A stretch of 50,228 nucleotides of DNA from Acidobacteriota bacterium. Its GTDB lineage: Bacteria > Acidobacteriota > Vicinamibacteria > Vicinamibacterales > CAVVIG01. Under the pieces are notes generated by a model. That model worked only from the letters and a program-made list of their open reading frames with translations, had not been told where the DNA came from and made no database searches. Position numbers and translations under genes: made by a program. The stretch lies in NCBI GenBank assembly GCA_003222395.1, contig QHWB01000063.1, forward strand, positions 1 to 50,228, read 5' to 3'. Shown in pieces: positions 30,829-38,299 of this stretch (its first letter is position 1; each line of letters opens with the position of its first letter).

Positions 30829-31176
30829 TTGTTCGCGCTCGGCATTGCCATTCTGTTCTTAGCGGTCGTTTGTGGTCTTGCCGCTCGAGGCACGCTGCCG
30901 TTGGGAGTGGCTGCTCTCTACCTCACGGCCAGTTTTGCGGCGGCTGTCGCGTACAGCATCGACAAGTCGTCAGCGCGAAGCGGCGCATGGCGGACGCCGG
31001 AGAGGTCGTTGCACGTGCTGGCCTTGATCGGCGGCTGGCCCGGTGCGCTCGCTGCCCAAAGAATTTTTCGCCACAAGTCACGGAAGCCGTCATTCCGATT
31101 CGCGTTCTGGGTGACGGTCGCTCTGAATTGCGCCGCGCTCGTCTGGTTCTGGTGGAACCTGCTGGGGCTACCATAG
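30829..31176 (+). CDS. DUF1294 small membrane protein
   Basis: 115 residues with about three membrane helices. KSSARSGAWRTPERSLHVLA, LIGGWPGALAAQRIFRHKSR and KPSFRFAFW are the DUF1294 signature; in longer relatives the domain is fused to a cold-shock domain, absent here. TTG start at 30829 with GGAGGGCGG upstream. Seven bases before the serine hydrolase gene, so probably one transcript. Base composition looks lower in G+C than the flanks, and the amidohydrolase break lies just upstream, consistent with gain by recombination. Confidence 0.85.
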   Translation: MFALGIAILFLAVVCGLAARGTLPLGVAALYLTASFAAAVAYSIDKSSARSGAWRTPERSLHVLALIGGWPGALAAQRIFRHKSRKPSFRFAFWVTVALNCAALVWFWWNLLGLP

Positions 31177-31183
31177 CGGCCAA

Positions 31184-32437
31184 ATGACATTGGTCCGCCT
31201 CGCCGCCATTGCCAGTCGCGCTGCTCGCGAAATAGCGTGCCGCAGGAGGAAGTGCATCGTTGCATTCCTCCTGCTTCTGATCGTTGCCAGTGCGACTTCG
31301 TGTCGAGCGGTGCGAACGCCGCAGACCGATCAACGCTACGTGCAACAGCTGCAACCCCTTCTGGAGCAGTTTGTTCAATGGCAGGAAATCCCTGGCCTTG
31401 CGATCGGCATCGTCGAAGGCGATCGGCTCGTGTCTGCGCACGCGTTCGGTCTGAAGCATCTCGAACGCCCGGCAGATCCGCTGACCGTTCGATCGCTCTT
31501 TCACATGGCGTCCATTACCAAGCCATTCGTGGGGACGTCGATTATGCAGCTGGTGGAGCGCGGCCACGTAGAGTTGGACGCGCCTGTACTGAAGTATCTG
31601 CCGTATTTTCGCCTCGCTGATGACCGCTACCAGCAAATCACCGTGCGCCACATGGTGACGCACACGTCCGGGATGCCCGATGTCGAAGATTACGAATGGG
31701 ACAAGCCTCAGTACGATGATGGGGCCTTGGAGCGATACGTCCGCAGTCTGAGCAATGAGAAGCTGTTGTTCGCGCCTGGCGAACGCGTGCAGTACAGCAA
31801 CATGGCCTTCGAGGGTCTCGGCGATGTGGTGGCCAAAGCGTCGGGTGAGTCATTCGACGATTACGTGCAGCACCAAATCCTGACACCACTGGGGATGACG
31901 GACAGTACGCTGTTGGTGAACCAGGCCAATGCGACGCTGCTGACGTGGGGTCACGAATTGGACGCGCAGGGGGCGCCTTTTCCCAGCCGAGTGTTTCCCT
32001 ATAACCGGATGCATTCACCGAGTTCGAATCTGCACTCGAATCTCGTAGACATGGCGCGGTGGGCTATCGCCAACATGAACCGCGGCGAACTGGAGGGACA
32101 CCGAATTCTTCAGACGTCAACACATGACATCATGTGGAAACCGGCCCATCAACTCGGTGGCGCCGCTGACGGACAGGCAGCGGTCGGGATTAGTTGGTGG
32201 CTCGATGTGTATCGGGGCACGCGAATGATCGCGCACGAGGGTGGCGATACCGGCTACCGGACGAATCTGGTCTTGCTCCCGGACAAACGGATCGCCGTCG
32301 TGTGGATGCAGAACGCTGAGTGGGCCGCCGCCGACGACAGCCACACGGATCAATGGCCTCAAGGTCCGGTGAGGCGCCTGAATGCGAATCGCGGACAGCC
32401 GGTCGCTGACAGCCGACAGCCGACAGCTGACAGCTGA
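31184..32437 (+). CDS. Serine hydrolase (class C beta-lactamase/PBP fold), probable lipoprotein
   Basis: 417 residues. A positively charged N-terminus and hydrophobic stretch lead to a lipobox-like VASATSC. The catalytic S110-x-x-K113 is in ASITKPF, Y204 in YSN, and the third motif is HEGGDTG. This is the PF00144 family (esterases, peptidases, beta-lactamases), so the name beta-lactamase should not be read as resistance. The last 14 residues (RGQPVADSRQPTAD) and the stop codon are made by heptamer island C. Lower G+C than its neighbours. Confidence 0.9.
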   Translation: MTLVRLAAIASRAAREIACRRRKCIVAFLLLLIVASATSCRAVRTPQTDQRYVQQLQPLLEQFVQWQEIPGLAIGIVEGDRLVSAHAFGLKHLERPADPLTVRSLFHMASITKPFVGTSIMQLVERGHVELDAPVLKYLPYFRLADDRYQQITVRHMVTHTSGMPDVEDYEWDKPQYDDGALERYVRSLSNEKLLFAPGERVQYSNMAFEGLGDVVAKASGESFDDYVQHQILTPLGMTDSTLLVNQANATLLTWGHELDAQGAPFPSRVFPYNRMHSPSSNLHSNLVDMARWAIANMNRGELEGHRILQTSTHDIMWKPAHQLGGAADGQAAVGISWWLDVYRGTRMIAHEGGDTGYRTNLVLLPDKRIAVVWMQNAEWAAADDSHTDQWPQGPVRRLNANRGQPVADSRQPTADS

Positions 32438-32461
32438 TAGCTGACAGCTGATAGCTGATAG
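32393..32461. repeat. Heptamer-word island C
   Basis: Seven consecutive 7-base words (ACAGCCG twice, ACAGCTG twice, ATAGCTG, ACAGCTG, ATAGCTG) run from 32409 to 32457, followed by a partial ATAG; looser copies precede from 32393. CAGCTG makes the words self-complementary. The island covers the last codons of the serine hydrolase gene, whose TGA (32435-32437) is inside it, and stops one or two bases before the stop of the convergent PilZ gene. Confidence 0.92.
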
Positions 32462-32462
32462 A

Positions 32463-33215
32463 TCAGCGTGCTCGGAACGGAATCGGCTGATCGGCGCAGT
32501 GCCGCTGGCGGTACGCTTCGAGTGCCTGCTTTGCCGCGCTCGTGAACTCGAGGCCGACGCGATAGTGCGGTTCCGCCTGCGGCTGCGGCTTCTCGAACGT
32601 CGACCAGGCGACCTGCGCGATGAGGTTCATCGTCTCGTCATTGTCCGGCAGCGCAACGTTGATCTTCTGGTGGGGGCGCAACACCGGCAGCGATACGATC
32701 TGAGCGCCGAGGACCGAGATGTCCACCAGGCTCGCGCAGCCGCTTTCGACAGTGACATCGAACGGATCGCGCACGAGGAATCGCGGGGCGCGCCTCGTGT
32801 TGAGGGTTTCGGTGTGCGCGGCGACGATCTTCGACAACGCCGCCACGACCTGCTGCGATGGCGTAACCAGACCCGGGTGCGATGCAGCGACCGCCGCGGG
32901 ACGCGATTGAGTTGGCGTCCGGCCGTTGCCGAGCGGCATCGTTGTCCATCGTCCATCGTGCTCGACAACGAGCAGGATGGTGCTTCCGGGAATGGCCAAC
33001 GCGCCGACGCGATCGATGAACGTCAGGCCCGCAGGCGTCTGGGCGAAGGTCGCGTCGATCGCGACGACCTTGGGCCGGTACGCTTTGATGCTCTCGATCG
33101 CCGACGCGAGGCTGGCCGAAGCGAAAGTCATCACGCGGCCCGGCAGCGACGTGCCGTCGCGAATCGCCGCCACTCTGCTTGCGTCGGCAACGATGATTGA
33201 GACCTCGGGCGGCAT
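32463..33215 (-). CDS. PilZ-domain protein with receiver-like N-terminus
   Basis: 250 residues. Residues 1-110 look like an alpha/beta receiver-type domain (SIIVADASRVAAIRDG, YRPKVVAIDATFAQTPAG, STILLVVEHDG) without a clear phosphorylation triad. Residues about 145-240 form a PilZ domain: RRAPRFLV gives the RxxxR-like arginines and VDISVLGAQI the D/NxSxxG motif, so cyclic di-GMP binding is plausible. The start at 33215 is chosen because it precedes the first beta strand; the frame stays open to a TTG at 33362. Confidence 0.8.
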   Translation of the reverse strand: MPPEVSIIVADASRVAAIRDGTSLPGRVMTFASASLASAIESIKAYRPKVVAIDATFAQTPAGLTFIDRVGALAIPGSTILLVVEHDGRWTTMPLGNGRTPTQSRPAAVAASHPGLVTPSQQVVAALSKIVAAHTETLNTRRAPRFLVRDPFDVTVESGCASLVDISVLGAQIVSLPVLRPHQKINVALPDNDETMNLIAQVAWSTFEKPQPQAEPHYRVGLEFTSAAKQALEAYRQRHCADQPIPFRAR

Positions 33216-33529
33216 GCTGGCGTCGCGAGCGATAGCAACGGGAGTACCAGTTCTTGCCGGATCGATTTCCTTCGTCGATCCCGGGTCGGCCGTCGCCGGA
33301 ACCAGCGCGACACAGTGCTGATGAAGCGGTCGTGGATATGGCTTTTGTGATCCTTGGAACAAAATTGCACTTCGGGTCCGCGGCCTCTTTCTGGAGTCGT
33401 CGTCGCCGCGGCCTTAACCCGTCGCCGGAATGCGCAGCGGAACGTCGACGGTCGTGTCACCCCATCGAGCTCTGAGCACGACGATAGCAGATGAAAATGT
33501 GGGGCACGGAAATCATCGCCCCTCGATGG

Positions 33530-33973
33530 CTATCGCGAAGGGCAGCTGCCCGCAATCGGCCTCCAGCCCTCGACGTCGATGAAGGCCTGGCCGCCGCCCG
33601 GACTCAGGCTGCCGCCTGACGGCCCGGGTCCGACGCGTACGCCGCCGCCGATCGCGACTCCGTCCGTTCTGTTCTGCCCTTTCTTCATCAGGCCGGTGAT
33701 CTGGATCATCGAGCCTTCGTGGGCCTTGATCTCCGCCATCATCTTCTTCGGCCCGTTCATGCGCAAATGCATGCCTTCGGGAATGTCGAAGTTGCTGCCG
33801 GCCTCGTTTGCCGCCCGCGAGCCGACCGTGAAGATGTAGCCTTTGGTGCATCCGGGAACCGACACGCGGGCCGAATCCTTCGGCACGGGCTTGTTCTCCT
33901 GCGCGAGCAGCGGGCCGGCCAGCATGGCGATCGCGACGGTCGTGACGATGCGCGTCCTTATGAAGAGCTCCAT
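33530..33973 (-). CDS. Exported conserved hypothetical protein
   Basis: 147 residues with a signal peptide (about 1-24, ending LLAQE). The mature part is small and rich in Gly: SVPGCTKGYIFTV, MHLRMNGPKKMMAEIKAHEG and MIQITGLMKKGQNRTDGV. A Cys near the start of the mature part and a terminal IAGSCPSR could form a disulfide. The OB-like run of short strands recalls Acidobacteria exported hypothetical proteins. The ATG at 33973 gives the signal peptide; longer open frame upstream is antisense to the cytochrome gene. Confidence 0.75.
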   Translation of the reverse strand: MELFIRTRIVTTVAIAMLAGPLLAQENKPVPKDSARVSVPGCTKGYIFTVGSRAANEAGSNFDIPEGMHLRMNGPKKMMAEIKAHEGSMIQITGLMKKGQNRTDGVAIGGGVRVGPGPSGGSLSPGGGQAFIDVEGWRPIAGSCPSR

Positions 33974-34021
33974 GCGATCAACGTAGCACCCTTTTGTTTT
34001 TCGGCGAGCCGCTCGTGACGC

Positions 34022-34050
34022 TTGACAACTGACGCGCCCCGGCATAGAAG
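34022..34050 (+). promoter_or_regulatory. Sigma-70-type promoter for the cytochrome c/PQQ-dehydrogenase operon
   Basis: A perfect -35 TTGACA (34022-34027) lies 17 bases before TAGAAG (34045-34050), a moderate -10. Transcription would start near 34057, about 40 bases before the cytochrome ATG. Confidence 0.6.
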
Positions 34051-34096
34051 CCTCTGGCATGGCGAAGACCCGATACCTCGTCGTGGGCATTCCCAA

Positions 34097-34879
34097 ATGA
34101 CCGCCGCACAACTGCTGCTCTCTTGTGCTGTTCTCGGGCTGGCGCTCGCGAGCGCGCCATCGGTCTCGGCACAGACTTCTCCGGCGGGCGACTATACAGC
34201 CGCCGACATCGCGTACGGTGGTCGCCTCTACGATGCTCAGTGCACGACGTGCCACGGCGCGAACGGCGACGCCGTCGGCGGCGTCAATCTCCGCAGCGGC
34301 ACGTTCCGCAACGCGATCACCGACCAGGATCTCGCGCGCGTGATCACGAACGGCATCCAGGGCACCGGGATGCAGGCGTTCAAGTTCGATGCGGCCGAGC
34401 TCGCGGGAATCATCGCGTATCTGCGCAACATGAATTCGTTCGACCGAGGGTCGGCGCGGCTCGGCGACGCGGACCGCGGGCGGACGTTGTTCAACGGAAA
34501 AGGCGGCTGCACGCGCTGCCACCGGGTCCTCGGCCAGGGCTCGCGCGTGGCGCCCGACCTGAGCGACATCGGCGCGACGCGCAGCGCCGGCTCGCTCCTG
34601 CGCTCGCTGACCGATCCGAACAGTCAGATGATGCCGATCAATCGGCCGGTGCGCGCCGTGCGGCGCGACGGCACGGTCGTCAACGGACGGCGGCTCAACG
34701 AGGACACGTACACCGTGCAGCTGATCGACGATCAGGAAAACCTGGTCTCCCTGACGAAAAGCGACCTGCGCGAGTACACGATCCTCACCGTCTCGCCGAT
34801 GCCGTCGTTCAAGGACAAGTTCGATCCCGATGAACTCGCGGACGTCGTGGCCTATCTGCTTTCACTCAAAGGACGATGA
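34097..34879 (+). CDS. Exported dihaem cytochrome c
   Basis: 260 residues. A signal peptide (about 1-25) is followed by two class I cytochrome domains: C49-TT-C52-H53 (QCTTCHG) and C138-TR-C141-H142 (GCTRCHR), each followed by a Met ligand candidate (GTGMQAF, and SQMMPIN or SPMPSF). It is the expected electron acceptor for the PQQ-dehydrogenase, whose ATG overlaps this stop (ATGA at 34876-34879). The ATG at 34097 was chosen because it gives the signal peptide. Confidence 0.92.
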   Translation: MTAAQLLLSCAVLGLALASAPSVSAQTSPAGDYTAADIAYGGRLYDAQCTTCHGANGDAVGGVNLRSGTFRNAITDQDLARVITNGIQGTGMQAFKFDAAELAGIIAYLRNMNSFDRGSARLGDADRGRTLFNGKGGCTRCHRVLGQGSRVAPDLSDIGATRSAGSLLRSLTDPNSQMMPINRPVRAVRRDGTVVNGRRLNEDTYTVQLIDDQENLVSLTKSDLREYTILTVSPMPSFKDKFDPDELADVVAYLLSLKGR

Positions 34880-36570
34880 TCATGACGCGACGAGCGACCG
34901 CCGCAGCACTGGTACTTCTTCTCGCGGCCGCGATGTCCTACCGCGTGCAGGCGCAGATCGGCTACGACCGTCTGCTGAACGCGGCCAAGGAACCGCGGAA
35001 CTGGCTGATCTACTCCGGCGGTTATTTCAGCAATCGGTACAGCGCGCTCACGCAGATCACGCCGGCCAACGCGAAGAACCTCGAGCTGAAATGGATGTAT
35101 CAGGCCGCCGTCGCGGGCGCGTGGCAGACGACGCCGCTCGTCGTCGACGGGATCATGTATCTCACGCAGCGGCCGAACGACGTGGTGGCGCTCGACGCGA
35201 AAACGGGCCGCGTCTTCTGGATCTACAGGCATCAGCTCGATCCGACTCAAATCGTCTGCTGCGGCTCAAACAATCGCGGCCTCGCGATTCTGGGCGACAC
35301 GCTGTACATGGGCACGCTCGACGCGCATCTCATCGCGATCGACACGAAGAGCGGCCGACCGGTGTGGAACACGCGCGTGGCCGACAACAAGGCCGGCTAT
35401 TCCGTGACGCTCGCGCCGCTCGTCGTGAAAGACAAGGTCATGATCGGCGTGGGCGGCGGCGAGTACGGCATCCGCGGATTCGTCGCCGCATACGACGCGC
35501 GCAGCGGCAGCGAGATCTGGCGGTTCTACACGATTCCGGGACCAACCGAGGCCGGGTTCGAGAGTTGGAACGCTTGCCCGCCCGATGCGAAACCGTACTG
35601 CGATTCCGAGGCGTGGAAGCACGGCGGCGGCTCCGTGTGGGTGACCGGCTCGTACGATGCCGCGCTCAACCAGACGTACTGGGGCGTCGGCAACGCCGGT
35701 CCCGACTGGAACGCCGATCAGCGGCCTGGGGACAACCTGTACACCGATTCGGTCGTCGCGCTCGACGCCGACACGGGCAGACTCAAGTGGCACTACCAGT
35801 TCACGCCGCACGATCGGTACGACTACGACTCGGTGCAGGTGCCGGTGCTCGCCGACATCACGTGGCGCGGCACGCCGATCAAGGCGATGGTGTGGGCGAA
35901 CCGCAACGGCAACTTCTACGTGCTGGATCGCGAGACCGGGCGATTCCTCGTCGGCAAACCGTTCGTGAAGGTGAACTGGATGGACACCTTCGACGAGCGC
36001 GGCCGCCCGCACCAGACCGTCCAGCCGCCCGGCCAACCGACGTGGCCCGGCAATCAGGGAGGGACGAACTGGTACTCGCCGTCCTACAGTCCGCATACCG
36101 GGCTGTTCTACATCTCCGCGTGGGAAAACTACGCGACGATTTTCGGCGGCACGCCGGTCGAGTATCAGGAGGGGCGCAACTTCGGCGGCGGTCAGAACCG
36201 GCCGCTCGTGCCGATCCCGGGCGCGCCGTCGATTCCGGGCTTGCGGCGCGGTCCGATCAACAACTGGACCGAAGCGGCGGCGACCGGCGCCGTGCTCGCC
36301 CTCGATGCGGCCAGCGGCGAGATGAAATGGCGATATCCGATGACGGACGTCACCGACAGCGGCATTCTGACGACGGCCTCGGACGTGCTTTTCACCGGCG
36401 GGCGCGAAGGGTACTTCCACGCGCTCGACGCCCGCACGGGATCGCTGCTGTGGAAAGCGAGCCTTGGCGCGCAGATCGTCAGCGGCCCGATCACGTACGA
36501 AGTCGACGGCCGGCAGTACGTCACGGCCATCTCCGGCCTCTCATTGTGCGTGTTCGGCCTGCGCGAATAG
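34876..36570 (+). CDS. PQQ-dependent alcohol-type dehydrogenase (methanol/ethanol family)
   Basis: 564 residues with a signal peptide (about 1-26) and an eight-bladed quinoprotein propeller marked by repeated LDAxTGxxxW motifs. The vicinal disulfide is C128-C129 (IVCCGSNNRG). Metal/PQQ residues are E196 (GGGEYGIRG), N273 (GVGNAGPDW) and the catalytic-position D297, with a second Asp at +2 (D299 in LDADTG), the arrangement reported for lanthanide-using enzymes. TPHDRYDYDS follows. It would oxidise alcohols in the periplasm and pass electrons to the upstream cytochrome c. The substrate is unknown. Confidence 0.93.
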   Translation: MIMTRRATAAALVLLLAAAMSYRVQAQIGYDRLLNAAKEPRNWLIYSGGYFSNRYSALTQITPANAKNLELKWMYQAAVAGAWQTTPLVVDGIMYLTQRPNDVVALDAKTGRVFWIYRHQLDPTQIVCCGSNNRGLAILGDTLYMGTLDAHLIAIDTKSGRPVWNTRVADNKAGYSVTLAPLVVKDKVMIGVGGGEYGIRGFVAAYDARSGSEIWRFYTIPGPTEAGFESWNACPPDAKPYCDSEAWKHGGGSVWVTGSYDAALNQTYWGVGNAGPDWNADQRPGDNLYTDSVVALDADTGRLKWHYQFTPHDRYDYDSVQVPVLADITWRGTPIKAMVWANRNGNFYVLDRETGRFLVGKPFVKVNWMDTFDERGRPHQTVQPPGQPTWPGNQGGTNWYSPSYSPHTGLFYISAWENYATIFGGTPVEYQEGRNFGGGQNRPLVPIPGAPSIPGLRRGPINNWTEAAATGAVLALDAASGEMKWRYPMTDVTDSGILTTASDVLFTGGREGYFHALDARTGSLLWKASLGAQIVSGPITYEVDGRQYVTAISGLSLCVFGLRE

Positions 36571-36580
36571 GTGTATGAAA

Positions 36581-37108
36581 TTACTGTTCGCGTTCGAATG
36601 ATCCGACCAGCTGCTCGAACTTGTTCTGGTTTGCGGCAATCGTTTTCGCGGGGCCGGTGAATTTCACGAAGACGTTTCCCTTCGGCCCTTCCACGATCGC
36701 GCCGAGGAGGCGATAACCAGAGGCCGCCGGATGTTCACCGGCCGTCGGGCCGCCCATTCCCGAGTACTCGCCAGAGGTGTCGATCGTCGTGAGGGTCAGT
36801 CCGTGCGACGTGCGTTTCGCGACCTGCGCGGCGGCGGGCTTGCCATCGCGGGTGCGGAACTGCCCTTTCCAGCGCTCGATGTTCGCGTCGACGCTGCCGC
36901 CCTGGCCTTCACCGAAAAAGTACACGACGCATTCGCCGTTCGCCTGATCGCCTGCTGCGGGCGCGACGATGTACGAGGCCGCGCGCATCGGCCTCGCGCC
37001 TTCGCTTTTCCAACCTGCGGGCGCAGTCCAACGCAACCCCGCGCCAGAATCGGCGAGAACGCCGGTCGTGAGCAACAGCGGCAACATCAGCAATATTCGC
37101 GTTCGCAT
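36581..37108 (-). CDS. Exported conserved hypothetical protein
   Basis: 175 residues with a signal peptide (1-20, LLMLPLLLTTGVLA). The mature domain starts GLRWTAPAGWKSEG, then MRAASYIVAP, ECVVYFFGEGQGGSVDANIE and RWKGQF, and ends KGNVFVKFTGPAKTIAANQN. This order is shared by many exported Acidobacteria and Planctomycetes proteins of unknown role, sometimes compared to PsbP-like or stress-response lipoproteins. The ATG at 37108 gives the signal peptide. It converges on the PQQ-dehydrogenase gene. Confidence 0.75.
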   Translation of the reverse strand: MRTRILLMLPLLLTTGVLADSGAGLRWTAPAGWKSEGARPMRAASYIVAPAAGDQANGECVVYFFGEGQGGSVDANIERWKGQFRTRDGKPAAAQVAKRTSHGLTLTTIDTSGEYSGMGGPTAGEHPAASGYRLLGAIVEGPKGNVFVKFTGPAKTIAANQNKFEQLVGSFEREQ

Positions 37109-37216
37109 CGGACAAGTATACGGTCTATGCGTACACGTACCGACCGACACGCGCTGCGTCAGAACGACGTGACGATTCACGCAGCTCGGCAGGCTCAAAC
37201 GGATTAGGTTATCGCC

Positions 37217-37909
37217 TCATCCCGCCTTGGTGTAGCGGCGTGGCTTGAACTGACTGAGATTCGCGGCGCCGTGAAGAGTTCGAGCCGCCGGTTGAGGCCG
37301 CAGTCGCGTTTGGCGCCGGCCAATCGCGGGATTCTTGTGCGGTCGGCCGACCAGCCAGCTACCGGGAGAATTGCCCAGCGCGAGAACTCCGCCGAAGTAG
37401 TAACACACAGTCACGATCGTCAACGGCGTCCAGAATCGGCCCGCAACGACGAACACCAATGCGGCGATCGCGCTCACGATCGCCAGGTCGTACACCGCGG
37501 CTGCAGCGCGCTGCGAGCGTTTGAGCAGCACCTTGACGCGCGTCTTTGCAGGTGACCAGCCTTCGTCTGCGAGCGTCAGACGCAAAGAGACCGCGTCCTC
37601 GGGCGAGCGATCGTCCGCCGCGAGGCCGACGGGTTCGCTCCCTGCAACGGGCACGTACGGCTCGCCGGCCGGATCCGGGAAGCGCTCCAGAAATTCTCTG
37701 AGGACCGGTACGGAGTCGAGTCCGACCGCTTCGGCGTACGCACGGATGAACGCCCGGCGGAAGATACCCGACGGCCAGCGGGACACATCGTCGCGTTCGA
37801 GCGCCTCGAACAGCGCGACGTTGATTTTGGTGCTGTGCGCGATTGCCGCCAGCCCGATTCGCTGCCGTTCGCGCTGGGCCCGAAGCCGCGCCCCGAAGCT
37901 ATCGTTCAT
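37217..37909 (-). CDS. HTH_25-RDD-like membrane protein
   Basis: 230 residues. Residues 1-75 are a RodZ-type helix-turn-helix (FGARLRAQRERQRIGLAAIA, then IFRRAFIRAYAEAVGLD). Residues about 140-215 look like an RDD domain: RAAAAVYDLAIVSAIAALVF with the R and D, a second helix, and GNSPGSWLVGRP matching the RDD TPGxxL motif. The order gives a cytosolic DNA- or partner-binding domain tied to the membrane. The ATG at 37909 lies two bases after the stop of the 53-residue gene, suggesting coupling. It is not RodZ, as the periplasmic domain is missing. Confidence 0.78.
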   Translation of the reverse strand: MNDSFGARLRAQRERQRIGLAAIAHSTKINVALFEALERDDVSRWPSGIFRRAFIRAYAEAVGLDSVPVLREFLERFPDPAGEPYVPVAGSEPVGLAADDRSPEDAVSLRLTLADEGWSPAKTRVKVLLKRSQRAAAAVYDLAIVSAIAALVFVVAGRFWTPLTIVTVCYYFGGVLALGNSPGSWLVGRPHKNPAIGRRQTRLRPQPAARTLHGAANLSQFKPRRYTKAG

Positions 37910-37911
37910 GA

Positions 37912-38073
37912 TCAATCGTGTGACTGATGCTCCATCAACCATTGCCGGCTGACGGTCACGTTGCGCAAATCGACGGAGTGTGCTGAACGCGGCGCCGAAC
38001 GACGCACGAGACCGACGAGAACGCCGACGACGAGCGCGAAGGCGATCGCGGCTCCGAGAAGGATGTTGATCAT
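37912..38073 (-). CDS. 53-residue single-pass membrane protein
   Basis: The reading frame from ATG at 38073 gives MINILLGAAIAFALVVGVLV as a hydrophobic helix, then GLVRRSAPRSAHS and an amphipathic tail ending WLMEHQSHD. Arg residues after the helix predict an outside N-terminus. The stop (TGA, 37914-37912) lies two bases before the HTH-RDD start, so they form an operon with this gene first. No ribosome binding site is strong. The frame is short, and its reality rests on the hydrophobic pattern, the spacing and the lack of an overlapping gene. Confidence 0.6.
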   Translation of the reverse strand: MINILLGAAIAFALVVGVLVGLVRRSAPRSAHSVDLRNVTVSRQWLMEHQSHD

Positions 38074-38299
38074 GAATCCAAAGTCACCATCGCATGAGAC
38101 ATTTTGTGGGGCCGTGTAGCGTAAACGAGAACCGGACGACGTTTCAAGCCCGACAGCGGACGCCGGACCGGCATGTCGTCGCGGGTGACCGACCTAATCG
38201 ACGGTTGCCGCGCTCCTCGATGCCCCGGATCAGGGCAAAGTATCAAGGAATGTCGTCCCTCGATTTGATTGTCCGGCCGAGAGGCGGTACCGTGGAGGC

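Noticed and set aside
31184-32437. Antibiotic-resistance beta-lactamase
   Set aside because: The S-x-x-K, YSN and HxG motifs fit the wide serine-hydrolase family; nothing points to a true resistance enzyme.
7354-32461. CRISPR array interpretation of the short-word repeats
   Set aside because: Words are 7 bases with no unique spacers, no 25-40 base repeats and no cas genes.
25271-32461. Prophage or integrative element
   Set aside because: No integrase, tRNA target, structural phage or conjugation genes; only a toxin-antitoxin pair and local decay are seen.
34830-36578. 582-residue + strand frame over the PQQ-dehydrogenase
   Set aside because: Shifted frame of a well-supported quinoprotein gene; it has no propeller motifs or signal peptide.
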